From Clostridium_AD frigoriphilum (GTDB taxonomy: Bacteria > Bacillota > Clostridia > Clostridiales > Clostridiaceae): DNA of 64,000 nucleotides. Under the pieces are notes generated by a model, which was not told the origin of the DNA, searched no databases, and saw only the letters and a list, made by a program, of their open reading frames with translations. Shown here piece by piece: positions 16,964 to 26,008 of this stretch (positions are counted from its first letter, which is position 1; each line of letters begins with the position of its first letter). The position numbers were made by a program, and so were the translations under genes. Location of the stretch: contig NZ_JAZHFS010000004.1 in assembly GCF_036541405.1 (NCBI RefSeq), forward strand, positions 62,001-126,000, in the 5' to 3' direction.

Positions 16964-19900
16964 TTATTTTGATGTACCAAATACAGCGCCCATTGTTTTG
17001 TATACACTTGAATTTGCCATCATTAGTAATCCTTGAGTATTAACTGTTTCATCTGCATTTCTCCATAACTTATGAACATTTGCACCTAGTGCTGGAGATG
17101 TTATACTTACAAAATCTGCTGCGCTGACACCTGCTGAGTTTAGTGTCCCTCTAGTTGCCAAATTACTTGAGTATATATTTTGTTTATCTTTTATAAAATA
17201 ATATTTGCCACCATTTTGAAAACTACAGTTTGTTGCAACGCCAATGTATTTATCACTTGAAACTTTTGTATTGCTAAATGAAATTAAATTCTCAAAAACA
17301 TTATGTGAAGCAGATGTCCTAGCAAAGTCAAAGTTTGACTTTTTACCATCAGCTTGACTGTTATTAAATGACGTGCAATTTTTTACTGTGATTGTTCCAG
17401 GGTTAGAGTTATCTGTAAAACCATGGTTCTTATTTTCAAATGAAATACAGTTGATAACTGAGTGATCACCTGCAATACCTGAACCCCCTAATTTAAATCC
17501 ATTACCATCACTGTTTTTTGTGTATTTACCTGCCGTTGTTTGTCCATTTCTAAAAGCAATACAATTTTTAATTGTTACTGCACCTATTGGACCTGTTTCT
17601 GATTTAGAAAATAAATCCCAACCATCGTCTACATTATTGTATGAAATACAACCATCGAATACATTCCCTTCACCACATGTTAGCTTTGCTCCAAAGCCAT
17701 CAGCATTTTCTCCAGTTTTAGGATCTGAATTATTAAATGATGTAGAATTAATGATTTGATTGTTAGTAGGCCATAAATCCATAGTTGCAAGGTTAGAACT
17801 ACGACGGCTAATTTGTAGTCCTGAATCCCTATTAGCTTCTAATACACAGTACTCTACAATATTATTGTTACCACATAGGAATATACCATTATCAGCTGCC
17901 CCAGTTACTCTTATGCCGTATACATGCCAATAATTTCCTTCCATTTGAAGACCTCTAGCATTTAAACTTGTATCTACCATATTATATGGTTGTGATGAGA
18001 AATCTAATGTTACATTTGCGCCTTGGCAAGGTTTTATTGTTTTATATGCGCTAGCAGTCCCATTGTTTCCTACTGGTATTGTTAATTGCTTGCTATAAGA
18101 GTAAGTACCATTCATCAATAAAATTGTACCTCCTGCTTTTACAGAAGCGATTGCAGTTTCAAGTGACATTGGACTTTCTTGTGTTCCAGTACCTGTTGTT
18201 GTCCCTAAAGGTGAAGTATAAATTGCATTTGCAATATTAGCATCAGTTTTTAAAACTAAACCACTTGTTGTAACTTTATCACCAGAACTTAAAACTGCAG
18301 TTGATTTAACTAAAGCTGTTGTTTCACTTACTAAATTTCCTCCAACAGATACTAAATCAGATTTATAACTCTTAATTTTAGTCATTAATTCATTATTTAC
18401 TTCAGATTTTACATCATCAGCATCTGTAAAATTCCACTTAAAATCTCCACCATCTACTCTTCCTGCATAAGTAGTAACGTTACTTTCTACATTTTCCGGT
18501 GCATCCGGTACATATTTATACATTAATGAACTTGTATCGAAATTATTATACGTGTTTCCTCCACTTACAGATTTATACATGCTTGGAACTTGTTCATTTC
18601 TTGCCGATGCTAAATATGCATCAAATTGAGTTGCATCATCCTTAGAATAAATAACCTTTGTTGCTCCTTCTACTTTATTATTATATGCCTTAATCATACC
18701 TCCTGCTTCACCTGAGAAGGTCCCTACACTGCCACCAGAAATATCAGAACCCTGTAGCGATGATAACATTGGGTATTTACAATTTCTAAAATAGTTATCT
18801 TCTACAAAAGCTGACGCACCTTTTGTAACCCCAACTCCATATTTTGAATTCCCATCAAAATAGTTATTATAAATATGAATTGTCCCAACTCTAATACGTG
18901 GTTGTCTTGAATCTGAGTGATCGAACCAATTATGATGATAAGTTACATAGAAATTTTCCGTGTCACTCATACCACAAAGTGAACATTTACCAGAATCATA
19001 AAAATGATTGTATGCAACTGTAACATAAGTTGATTTTTTTACATCACAAGAGCCATCACCCTTTACTTGATCAGCATCGCTTCCAGCTGCCCCATAAAAA
19101 ATATCATTATTATGAACCCAAATATTTTCATTGTCTGTATCAAGTGAAATACCGTCATCTGGGAATAACATGACGCCCATATTTCTAAATTCTACATTGT
19201 GACAATCTCTAATAAGAACTCCCCATCCATAAGCAGTAGCATCTTCCCCTACGCCCTCGAATGTAACATTGTAACACCCTTTTAATTGTAAATATCCAGT
19301 ACTATTAAGACCAGTAATATCAGCAGCTTTAATTTCACCTACCATACGAATAATAAGTGGGCGTTTATCATAACCCTTTTGACGTTTTGCTAAAATATCA
19401 GTAATACCTGTACACAATGTTTCGGTTCCCTTAATATTTGTTATAATATTTGCTGTTACTTTATTTACATTACTTGCTGTAATGTACACAATTTTAGCAT
19501 TACTTGCTACTGTACCATCATCTTTATATCCACCTGAGCCTGTACCCATCGGCGATCCAGAAGCAAAAGCAAACCCTTCTCTTGTATTTGCTTTTACTTT
19601 AATAGTTTTTGTAATTACTTGTTCTAAACTAGCTTCTTTATTATTTATGGTAGGCACTATTTTCATCACATAATCGCCTTGTGAAAGACCTAAAACATCA
19701 GCTCTAAAATATGATGAATATTTTCTGATTAATTGATTATCTAATTGTTTATATTCAGAATCTGTTGCACTTGCTAATTTGCAATAAACATTGTACCCAG
19801 TTGCACCTTTAGCCTCAGCCCATTCAACATTTGCTGACTCCAACCACCCATTACTTTCTAATATTGATACTGTATTTCCCACACTTTGTGTGTTTTCTAA

Positions 19901-20038
19901 TGATACAGAACTTAAATTATAGGTTGAAGCGCTGGCACTTAAACACGTTGTCATAACCACTGATGATGCTAATACAGCTAACATTAGTTGTTTTGAAATT
20001 TTTTTAACTTGATTACTTGTTAATGATTTTTTTGCCAT
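16964..20038 (-). CDS. Secreted pectate lyase, PL1-PL9 fusion
   Basis: This 1024-residue exported enzyme cleaves pectate by beta-elimination. A signal peptide (residues 1-38, ending SASAS) is followed by a fibronectin-like module (about 60-150) and a PL1 parallel beta-helix (about 155-500). The PL1 part has calcium-site aspartates in DDGISLDTD and SDADQVKGDGS and the catalytic arginine region SRQPRIRVG at 378-385. After a linker comes a PL9 beta-helix (about 610-1000) with NADGFGAKL, the DDGWD calcium motif and GNGFKLGG, which carries the presumed catalytic lysine. AGGGGG lies seven bases before the ATG. Two lyase folds in one chain suggest action on differently decorated pectin. A cre-like site lies upstream. 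Confidence 0.92.
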   Translation of the reverse strand: MAKKSLTSNQVKKISKQLMLAVLASSVVMTTCLSASASTYNLSSVSLENTQSVGNTVSILESNGWLESANVEWAEAKGATGYNVYCKLASATDSEYKQLDNQLIRKYSSYFRADVLGLSQGDYVMKIVPTINNKEASLEQVITKTIKVKANTREGFAFASGSPMGTGSGGYKDDGTVASNAKIVYITASNVNKVTANIITNIKGTETLCTGITDILAKRQKGYDKRPLIIRMVGEIKAADITGLNSTGYLQLKGCYNVTFEGVGEDATAYGWGVLIRDCHNVEFRNMGVMLFPDDGISLDTDNENIWVHNNDIFYGAAGSDADQVKGDGSCDVKKSTYVTVAYNHFYDSGKCSLCGMSDTENFYVTYHHNWFDHSDSRQPRIRVGTIHIYNNYFDGNSKYGVGVTKGASAFVEDNYFRNCKYPMLSSLQGSDISGGSVGTFSGEAGGMIKAYNNKVEGATKVIYSKDDATQFDAYLASARNEQVPSMYKSVSGGNTYNNFDTSSLMYKYVPDAPENVESNVTTYAGRVDGGDFKWNFTDADDVKSEVNNELMTKIKSYKSDLVSVGGNLVSETTALVKSTAVLSSGDKVTTSGLVLKTDANIANAIYTSPLGTTTGTGTQESPMSLETAIASVKAGGTILLMNGTYSYSKQLTIPVGNNGTASAYKTIKPCQGANVTLDFSSQPYNMVDTSLNARGLQMEGNYWHVYGIRVTGAADNGIFLCGNNNIVEYCVLEANRDSGLQISRRSSNLATMDLWPTNNQIINSTSFNNSDPKTGENADGFGAKLTCGEGNVFDGCISYNNVDDGWDLFSKSETGPIGAVTIKNCIAFRNGQTTAGKYTKNSDGNGFKLGGSGIAGDHSVINCISFENKNHGFTDNSNPGTITVKNCTSFNNSQADGKKSNFDFARTSASHNVFENLISFSNTKVSSDKYIGVATNCSFQNGGKYYFIKDKQNIYSSNLATRGTLNSAGVSAADFVSITSPALGANVHKLWRNADETVNTQGLLMMANSSVYKTMGAVFGTSK

Positions 20039-20074
20039 TTGATTACCCCCTCTTTTATTTTGTTCACGTTAACA

Positions 20075-20088
20075 TGAAAGCGTTTACT
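20075..20088 (-). promoter_or_regulatory. CcpA cre-like site upstream of the pectate lyase
   Basis: TGAAAGCGTTTACT matches the catabolite-responsive element TGWAANCGNTNWCA at all but the last base and is near-palindromic. It lies about 40 bases before the pectate lyase start, a position suited to carbon catabolite repression. A related LacI-family operator is an alternative. Confidence 0.7.
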
Positions 20089-20224
20089 TTATTCTTTTTA
20101 AAAATATACATTTGATCACAATATATATTTATATTCAATATATTACACATAAAGTAAATAATTGTCAATAATTAAATTCTACCTATTCCTAAGTTTACGT
20201 TAATTAAGATGTTATTAACTTTAA

Positions 20225-20307
20225 TAATCAATTTTCTAAATTTTTCACTATTTTTCCCCCTTAAATTTAACTTCCCTAACGTATTTATAAATAAGAATAA
20301 ATTTCTG
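20225..20307. repeat. Repeat B, copy 2
   Basis: About 83 bases similar to 15692-15775, here in the non-coding stretch between the pectate lyase and the Spo0E-like ORF. The part matching the end of the gamma-carbonic anhydrase gene is not coding here, so this copy is probably derived. Apart from this repeat and the cre-like site I see nothing else in 20039-20370. Confidence 0.6.
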
Positions 20308-20376
20308 TTTTAGTGCAATCATTATTAATCTATTAGTTGATAAAATTTATTATAAGTTATGAAGGGAATGATGTTA

Positions 20377-20523
20377 ATGAGTAATATCATGCTTACTATA
20401 GAAAATTTAAGAGAAGAATTAGAAAACCTTATCGTACTAAAAGGCTTAAGTCATACATCTGTATTAAGATTAAGCCAAATATTAGATAATTATATATTAG
20501 AATATTATACAAATGAATATTAA
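20377..20523 (+). CDS. Spo0E-like sporulation regulatory phosphatase (small protein)
   Basis: A 48-residue protein opening MSNIMLTIENLREELENLI, followed by a second helix containing the Spo0E-family signature SQILD. Spo0E-type proteins are two-helix hairpins that dephosphorylate Spo0A~P and delay sporulation. The Asp/Ser motif and the length agree. In-frame ATGs also occur at 20368 and 20371; GAAGGG at 20361-20366 is best spaced for 20377. It stands alone between the pectate lyase and a GerMN lipoprotein. Clostridium carries several such small genes, and which response regulator this one acts on is unknown. Confidence 0.72.
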   Translation: MSNIMLTIENLREELENLIVLKGLSHTSVLRLSQILDNYILEYYTNEY

Positions 20524-20672
20524 AAATAGTCAATTTAACAGCCCTCTTCCACAATTAAAACTGTATTTTATTATTTAGCAAATAAGGGTATTATAATAGC
20601 TGATAATAATGGGTACAATATTAGTGTAAATTTGAATTTATATAAAGTAGGAAACAGGGGGCATGTGCTGAT

Positions 20673-21758
20673 ATGAGAAAAAGCATTCGCATTTTATTAG
20701 TTATTGTTACATTTGTTTTACTAACTTGTTGTTACAAAGGATCAACAGTTAAAAGTACTATTTCAAATAACATAAGTAGTACAACACCTAAAGCTTGTAA
20801 TTCAAAGTTGACTTCCCGAGCAGCTAAGATAGGTGACTACTATCCTTTTGAAAAAGGCACAAAGTATATGTACACTGGTGCTGGCAATGAATATAACACT
20901 TATTCTGTCTATGTGGACTATTTAATAGGAAATCGAGAACAGATTATAGTTAACAATGGTTGTACGGAGGCGATAAAAGTACTCGAAAATAAAGATGGAG
21001 AATTAAGACTTATCTCTTCTAAAAATGAGATTTATTATAGAGAAAATTTCACTTACCAAATTAATAATAACCCTGAAATTTTACTTAAGCAACCACTTAC
21101 TAAAGGTACTTCTTGGACATTGAAAGATGGAAGTAAACGAACCATAACCAATGTTAAAGTTGCTATAAAAACTCCATTAGCTAGTTATGAATGTATAGAG
21201 GTTACAACTGTGAGAAAAGACACCACATCCAAAGATTATTATGCAGCTAATATTGGATTAGTTAAGACAATGTACACAAATGATGGTAAAGTAACTTCTT
21301 CATTAAGTAAGATAGAGAAAAGGGTACCCCTCGTTCAAACAGTTAAATTCTATTATCCAAATGCAAAGAACAGTATGAATTATGTTACAGATAAAAAACT
21401 TTCCTTTAATACAAATGATATAACCAAAAAAATATTTGAGAACTATTTAAGAGAAGTTCCAAATAATAATGTAGGAAAATTAATTAGTGATAACACAAAA
21501 ATTAAAAGTCTTTATTTAAATAAAGATAATATGGTATACCTTGACTTTTCAAAGGAATTCACGCAGGAAATGAATACCTACAGTGCTTATGAAAATCAGA
21601 TACTTCAATGTATTACTAATACATTTGGTGATTATTATATGGTGAAAAAAGTTTATATAACCGTGGAGGGTAAACCTTATAGTTCAGGTAATATTTTAAT
21701 GAAAAAAGGTGAAGCTTTTATTGTAGATTACAAAAACATAATAGTGCTTACACAATGA
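20673..21758 (+). CDS. GerMN-domain lipoprotein
   Basis: This 361-residue exported protein has a short signal with LLTCC at residues 16-20, a plausible though atypical lipobox. The middle (about 50-215) has no domain I can name. The C-terminal part (about 225-345) resembles GerMN: VKFYYPNAKNS opening, VYLDFSKEFTQEMN, then a run ending VYITVEGKPY. GerMN proteins act at the envelope in sporulation or germination, for example Bacillus GerM. The ATG follows AGGGGG at a longish distance, so the exact start is slightly uncertain. The Spo0E-like ORF lies about 150 bases upstream in the same direction, but no shared promoter is evident. Confidence 0.78.
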   Translation: MRKSIRILLVIVTFVLLTCCYKGSTVKSTISNNISSTTPKACNSKLTSRAAKIGDYYPFEKGTKYMYTGAGNEYNTYSVYVDYLIGNREQIIVNNGCTEAIKVLENKDGELRLISSKNEIYYRENFTYQINNNPEILLKQPLTKGTSWTLKDGSKRTITNVKVAIKTPLASYECIEVTTVRKDTTSKDYYAANIGLVKTMYTNDGKVTSSLSKIEKRVPLVQTVKFYYPNAKNSMNYVTDKKLSFNTNDITKKIFENYLREVPNNNVGKLISDNTKIKSLYLNKDNMVYLDFSKEFTQEMNTYSAYENQILQCITNTFGDYYMVKKVYITVEGKPYSSGNILMKKGEAFIVDYKNIIVLTQ

Positions 21759-21761
21759 TAA

Positions 21762-21792
21762 AGTAACCCTATATCATTGATATGGGGTTACT
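21762..21792 (+). terminator. Convergent terminator hairpin
   Basis: AGTAACCC-type arms (21762-21776 and 21778-21792, one mismatch) between two convergent genes. The T-tract is weak on the forward side and TTTAT on the reverse, so it may serve both. Confidence 0.6.
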
Positions 21793-21824
21793 CTAGGCGA
21801 TATATTTTATGTATAGATGTTTTT

Positions 21825-22790
21825 CTATAAACATTTTCCAGGATCAATCTTTATTAAATTCCAATTCCCCTTTTCATCCTTTTTATATTGTGCTATCTCT
21901 ATATCAGTATCATTAGTTAATTGAAAAAATATAAACTTATAATCATTACCATCTGTACCTTTGAAATATATATTTTTTACATATCCTTCTTGTTTTGTTG
22001 GATACCTTTCCTTTACGAGTTTACACCAATCTCCATATTTAATATCCACTACAAATTCAGCATTATGACTCCAACCATGATAAGGTGCACATAAAAAATC
22101 TTCTCCGAAAAGTTTAACATCGGAAATTTTATACAAATTACCTTCTTTTGATATTTCAATAAAAGCATAATAATAAGCAAAATTAGAGATATTATCTTCT
22201 GTACCTTTAATAGTTTCAATCTCAGCAAAGTATTTCATTTTATCTAAATTTTCATTTAATTCAGGAACCTTTTTTAGTTTTATTAGATTTATATGAAGAA
22301 TATTTTCAAAAGATTTAAGGTACTCAGTGTAATTTAACTTATCTCTATATCTAGATGATAAAAAATTATATGCTACTGGGTAGGGTATTTGAGCATTGCC
22401 AAGTGTTCCACAGCCTGCTCCCTTCCCTTCTATTGGGTTCGCTGCTTCCCTTAAAAGACTGAAATAATTAATTATTGTATCTTCTGGAGTTTTAAAAAGA
22501 CTACTGGGTAATGTAATTTCAGAGGGCTTTTTATCATAGAACTTATTAAAAAATCTATAATCATTAAACCTATCATTAATAGAAGGTAATTTTGATGGTC
22601 TAAAATATTTATCTGTATCTTTTCCTTCCCTATCACTAAACTGCTTATAAAACCGTCCTCCCATTGTTATCTTTATAGGATTTCTATTTTGATAATATAC
22701 AATGGAAATAATTAATGTTAATAATAAAACTGTTAATAACCCAATAATAATTTGAAAAGCATTATTCTCATTTAATTTTATAGGGTTCAT
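21825..22790 (-). CDS. Membrane-anchored protein of unknown function
   Basis: A 321-residue protein with one N-terminal membrane helix (about residues 12-33) and a large, probably extracellular, mixed alpha/beta domain. It has a few conserved-looking cysteines (GAGCGTLGNAQ around 120, and one each in FLCAPYHGW, GDWCKLV and the last residues). I do not recognise a family. The ATG is preceded by AGGTAGG at good spacing. It is monocistronic and convergent with the GerMN lipoprotein gene. A substrate-binding or cell-surface role is conceivable but unsupported. Confidence 0.7.
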   Translation of the reverse strand: MNPIKLNENNAFQIIIGLLTVLLLTLIISIVYYQNRNPIKITMGGRFYKQFSDREGKDTDKYFRPSKLPSINDRFNDYRFFNKFYDKKPSEITLPSSLFKTPEDTIINYFSLLREAANPIEGKGAGCGTLGNAQIPYPVAYNFLSSRYRDKLNYTEYLKSFENILHINLIKLKKVPELNENLDKMKYFAEIETIKGTEDNISNFAYYYAFIEISKEGNLYKISDVKLFGEDFLCAPYHGWSHNAEFVVDIKYGDWCKLVKERYPTKQEGYVKNIYFKGTDGNDYKFIFFQLTNDTDIEIAQYKKDEKGNWNLIKIDPGKCL

Positions 22791-22891
22791 CTATTGCCTA
22801 CCTTTTTAATATTATTATTTTAAATATTATATTAAATAAAGTTTTATAATAGACTCCCCTAAATAAAACTGTATTAAGAATAAAAAAATGA

Positions 22892-22920
22892 TTGACATTC
22901 TTTTAAGTTGTAACTATAAT
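22892..22920 (+). promoter_or_regulatory. Promoter of the Rrf2-linked redox operon
   Basis: A consensus promoter: TTGACA (22892-22897), 17 bases, TATAAT (22915-22920). The spacer end carries AAGTTGTAACT (22905-22915), a near-copy of the centre of the palindrome at 22956-22975. Confidence 0.85.
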
Positions 22921-22955
22921 GAGTACAACAGCAATTGTAATCATCATAATTACAT

Positions 22956-22975
22956 CATTAAGTTATAACTTAATG
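22956..22975 (+). promoter_or_regulatory. 20-base perfect palindrome, putative operator
   Basis: CATTAAGTTATAACTTAATG reads the same on both strands and lies about 30 bases after the expected transcript start, between the promoter and the first gene. With the related AAGTTGTAACT at the -10 box, it is a good candidate for binding the Rrf2-type regulator encoded at the end of the operon. Confidence 0.65.
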
Positions 22976-23005
22976 TTTAAAATTATAAATTGGAGGATGA
23001 TATAT

Positions 23006-23641
23006 ATGAAAATAGTAATTATAGGTTCAAATGGCAATGTAGGTAAGGTGATATTGAATGAAGCTATATCAAGAAATTATGAGGTTACAGCAATTGTCCA
23101 TAATCAATCAAAATATATAAATGAGCATGACAATTTAAAAATAATTCAGGCAGATGCGTTTGATGAAAAAAGCTTAGTAAATGCGATAAAAGGAAATGAC
23201 CTTGTTATTAGTGCCTTTGGACCTAAGCCAGGCGACGAAGGTAGTTTACTAGTTGTTACAAAAAATCTAATAAATGCAACGAAAAAAGCTTTGGTACCTC
23301 GACTTATCGCTATCGGTGGAGCAGGAAGTTTATATGTTGCTCCTGGCTTAAAATTGGTTGATTCAGAAAGCTTTCCTACTGACTGGAAACCAATCGGCTT
23401 AGCACACAGCGGTGCCTTAGAACTTTATAAAAATGAAAATGAACTTGACTGGACAGTTTTAAGCCCAGCAGCACTATTTGAAGCCGGAATCCGAACTAGG
23501 AAATATAACATTGGCAAAGATAATTTAATTGTAGATGAGCAAGGAGAAAGCAAAATTTCATTTGAGGACTATGCGCTGGCTCTTCTTAACGAAGTTGAAA
23601 ATCCAGAATTCTCTCGTGAAAGATTTACTATCGGATACTAA
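23006..23641 (+). CDS. NAD(P)-binding oxidoreductase (NmrA/YwnB-like atypical SDR)
   Basis: A 211-residue cytoplasmic protein with an N-terminal nucleotide-binding loop MKIVIIGSNGNVGKVIL and the atypical-SDR pattern DLVISAFGP, then RLIAIGGAGSLYV. It resembles Bacillus YwnB and related NAD(P)H-binding proteins of unknown substrate. The frame is open further upstream, but GGAGG at 22992-22996 lies nine bases before the ATG at 23006, and the promoter overlaps the longer version. It is the first gene of an operon with a DsbA-like protein and an Rrf2 regulator. Bacillus also pairs ywnB with the Rrf2 gene ywnA, which supports a stress-induced redox role. Confidence 0.85.
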   Translation: MKIVIIGSNGNVGKVILNEAISRNYEVTAIVHNQSKYINEHDNLKIIQADAFDEKSLVNAIKGNDLVISAFGPKPGDEGSLLVVTKNLINATKKALVPRLIAIGGAGSLYVAPGLKLVDSESFPTDWKPIGLAHSGALELYKNENELDWTVLSPAALFEAGIRTRKYNIGKDNLIVDEQGESKISFEDYALALLNEVENPEFSRERFTIGY

Positions 23642-23661
23642 TATTTTAGGAGGTAAAAGAC

Positions 23662-24288
23662 ATGAAAAATAAAATATATTATGTTATGGATACAATGTGT
23701 GGATGGTGTTATGGTTTTAGTGATGTTATTACTAAAATCCATGAAAAACATAAGGATAAATATGACTTTGAAATAATACCTGGAGGTATGTGGGTAGGTG
23801 ATGAAGTAAAAAAAATGGATACTTCTTTAGGTGAATATATAAAAATCAACAACGTTAGAGTAGAGGCCTTAACTGGTGTTCACTTCGGTGAAGCCTTTAA
23901 TAAAAATGTATTAGGTGGCGGTAATAGAGTTCTAGATAGCTTGCCAGGTGCAAAGGCAATGGTTCTCTTTCAAAAATTAAATAGAGATATGTCCTTTGAT
24001 TTTCTAAAAAAAATTCAAGAAGCATTTTTCGTAAACGGTCAAGATATGAATGATATTACTGTTTATACTAAAATCGCCGAAAGTTTTGGTATTTCTAAAA
24101 GAGACTTTGAAGAAATATTTCTTTCACAAGAATTGAGTGAAGAAACTTTTGACTGCTTTAAAAAAGGTCAAAAATTAGGGGTACAGAGTTTTCCAACAGT
24201 TATTCTTGAAAAAGGAAACAAAAGGACAATCATCGCTCAAGGCTATAGCAGTTTTGAAGAACTTGATAAAATTCTATTAAGGAAATAA
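23662..24288 (+). CDS. DsbA-family thioredoxin-fold protein (FrnE-like)
   Basis: A 208-residue protein with a CGWC active site at residues 13-16 (MDTMCGWCYGFSD), a helical insertion and the cis-proline region VQSFPTVILEKG. No signal peptide is present, so it is cytoplasmic, as FrnE/2-hydroxychromene-isomerase-like DsbA relatives are. It probably acts in thiol-disulfide exchange or a glutathione/bacillithiol-like isomerisation. The substrate is unknown. AGGAGG precedes the ATG, 20 bases after the NAD(P)-binding gene, so co-translation is expected. Confidence 0.87.
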   Translation: MKNKIYYVMDTMCGWCYGFSDVITKIHEKHKDKYDFEIIPGGMWVGDEVKKMDTSLGEYIKINNVRVEALTGVHFGEAFNKNVLGGGNRVLDSLPGAKAMVLFQKLNRDMSFDFLKKIQEAFFVNGQDMNDITVYTKIAESFGISKRDFEEIFLSQELSEETFDCFKKGQKLGVQSFPTVILEKGNKRTIIAQGYSSFEELDKILLRK

Positions 24289-24355
24289 ATTATTGAAGAA
24301 ATAAATTTATGTAATAATATTTAAAAGCTGTATTTAGCTAAAAAGGAGTTTGATT

Positions 24356-24787
24356 ATGAAAATAAGTAGTCGATTCACTGTAGCAGTCCACATACTATCT
24401 CTTCTATCCATTTATCCAAATCCATTGCCAACTTCAGATATGATTGCAGGCAGTGTGAATACTAACGCAGTAGTAATTAGAAGAATACTTGGAATGCTTA
24501 AAGGTGCAGGACTTGTTGATATGAAACGTGGAACAGGAGGTTCATATCTTACTAAGCATATTGAAGATATAAATTTATTAGAAGTATACAAAGCGGTAGA
24601 TGTAGTGGACACTGGTGGTTTATTTCAAGTTCATCAAAATTCAAATATAAATTGTCCCATAGGTGCAAACATTCAATCTGTTATTGAAGTAACATTGTTT
24701 AGTGCACAAGAATCAATGGAAAATGTTCTAAAAAATGTTACCATGCTTGATGTTGTTTCGGATTTCAATGAAAAGATTAATAAATAA
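24356..24787 (+). CDS. Rrf2 family transcriptional regulator (YwnA-like)
   Basis: A 143-residue winged-helix regulator opening MKISSRFTVAVHIL. It has the wing/recognition region VIRRILGMLKGAGLVDMKRGTGGSYL. Only one cysteine (NCPIG, about residue 97) is present, so it cannot hold the three-Cys iron-sulfur cluster of IscR/NsrR; it is more like the thiol-sensing YwnA/CymR group. A TTG at 24350 is possible, but AAGGAG is seven bases before the ATG at 24356. As the last gene of the operon it most likely autoregulates through the palindromes near 22905-22975. Confidence 0.88.
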   Translation: MKISSRFTVAVHILSLLSIYPNPLPTSDMIAGSVNTNAVVIRRILGMLKGAGLVDMKRGTGGSYLTKHIEDINLLEVYKAVDVVDTGGLFQVHQNSNINCPIGANIQSVIEVTLFSAQESMENVLKNVTMLDVVSDFNEKINK

Positions 24788-24789
24788 TG

Positions 24790-24820
24790 AAAAAGGAAGC
24801 TTACAAAAGCTTCCTTTTTA
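24790..24820 (+). terminator. Terminator of the Rrf2 operon
   Basis: Perfect 13-base arms (AAAAAGGAAGCTT, 24790-24802, and complement 24807-24819) with a 4-base loop, ending in TTTTT. Confidence 0.88.
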
Positions 24821-24876
24821 TATAGAAATATATATACTTCTAATATCTATCATTTAAACAAACATAATTGTAAATA

Positions 24877-25962
24877 TTATTTTATTAATCCTTCCGCTAC
24901 ATTTGTTATAAAATCTTGGACATTTGTAACCAATGTTTTAACTTCTAATGTTCCTCTGTCAGATAATTTGTTAACAGAGAACTCTTGTATATCAATAGAA
25001 TATATATATACCGGTCTAACAACCCCATCTTTTACAGTATATGATGGAGTCATATTTCCTGCTGCTATCGTGTGGAGTACTGATGATAAACATATGAGCA
25101 TAGTTGCATTTCTAGTATGTTTTCTCATAGCATCTTGAGACTCATACACATTATCATAAACATCTGGTAATGTATACCTATCTCTTATACTACTAGCAAG
25201 TACTACAGGAACATCATTTTCCTGGCAAGCTTTTAATATACCGTCTTTAACTAACCCTGAATTTATCAATCCTTTAAGCGAACCTATTCTTCTAGCTTCA
25301 TTTATAGTTGCAATATAGTTATAATGAGCAGTTTCACGTGACTCAAAGGTTTCCTGACCTGAAACTGTTTTGAACATTGCCTTTTCTAAATCATAGGTAG
25401 CAAAGTTATTTCCAGATAAAACAGCTTGAGCATAACCATTTTCAACAATTGAAGTAAAAGCAGCTCTTGATTCATAATCTAATGCAATTGAAGGTCCTAG
25501 GACCCAAACTATTTTTCCCTCGTGGTCCTTTTCATATTGCATAATTTTATATAATTCATCGTAATCTTTAGAAAAGGCTGTTTCTCTTGATCTCCCGGTT
25601 CTAAATGCAAAGGTATCAGCCTCTCCCTTCTGAGTAATAAAACCATTAGTATACATATATATACCTTCACTTCCATCTTCAGATCTTCCTACGACAACAT
25701 TATCTCCAATTTTTAAATTTCTAAATTCTACAATATCTATGCCACCACTCGGAGTAACAATTGCAACGCTATCCATACGGCTTCCACTCGCGAGTATCCA
25801 ATTACCTTTTATTTTAAAATACTCAGGATATATTGATAATGCATGATAACCACTATGAGCAACCCCTTCTTTAATTACTTTTTTGATTTTGCAGTTCGGA
25901 GATTTAATAAAAAATTCATGTCCGAAATCTGGTGGTGTAAACTTTGGTAGCTCAAAAGTCAT
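24877..25962 (-). CDS. TIGR00300-like protein (LOR/SDH, ornithine cyclodeaminase-type fold), paralogue 1
   Basis: A 361-residue protein. Residues about 30-120 match the central domain (VAHSGYHALSIYPEYFKIKG). Residues about 140-355 match the NAD-binding domain of the TIGR00300 family (archaeal ornithine cyclodeaminase and the C-terminal part of cyanobacterial AgrE/ArgZ): IVWVLGPSIALDY, VLSGNNFATYDLEKAMF, INEARRIGS, VVLASSIRDR. The short N-terminal domain of full-length family members appears absent. It is clearly related throughout to the gene at 26009. The reaction is not certain: cyclisation of ornithine to proline is the known one for relatives. Compared with paralogue 2, RDDGPLP is changed to RDRYTLP and the HDLE motif to YDLE, so activity may differ. 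Confidence 0.7.
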   Translation of the reverse strand: MTFELPKFTPPDFGHEFFIKSPNCKIKKVIKEGVAHSGYHALSIYPEYFKIKGNWILASGSRMDSVAIVTPSGGIDIVEFRNLKIGDNVVVGRSEDGSEGIYMYTNGFITQKGEADTFAFRTGRSRETAFSKDYDELYKIMQYEKDHEGKIVWVLGPSIALDYESRAAFTSIVENGYAQAVLSGNNFATYDLEKAMFKTVSGQETFESRETAHYNYIATINEARRIGSLKGLINSGLVKDGILKACQENDVPVVLASSIRDRYTLPDVYDNVYESQDAMRKHTRNATMLICLSSVLHTIAAGNMTPSYTVKDGVVRPVYIYSIDIQEFSVNKLSDRGTLEVKTLVTNVQDFITNVAEGLIK

Positions 25963-26008
25963 TTAAATTGTCCCCCTAATTGATATGATAATTTATTTTA
26001 GTGCAATA

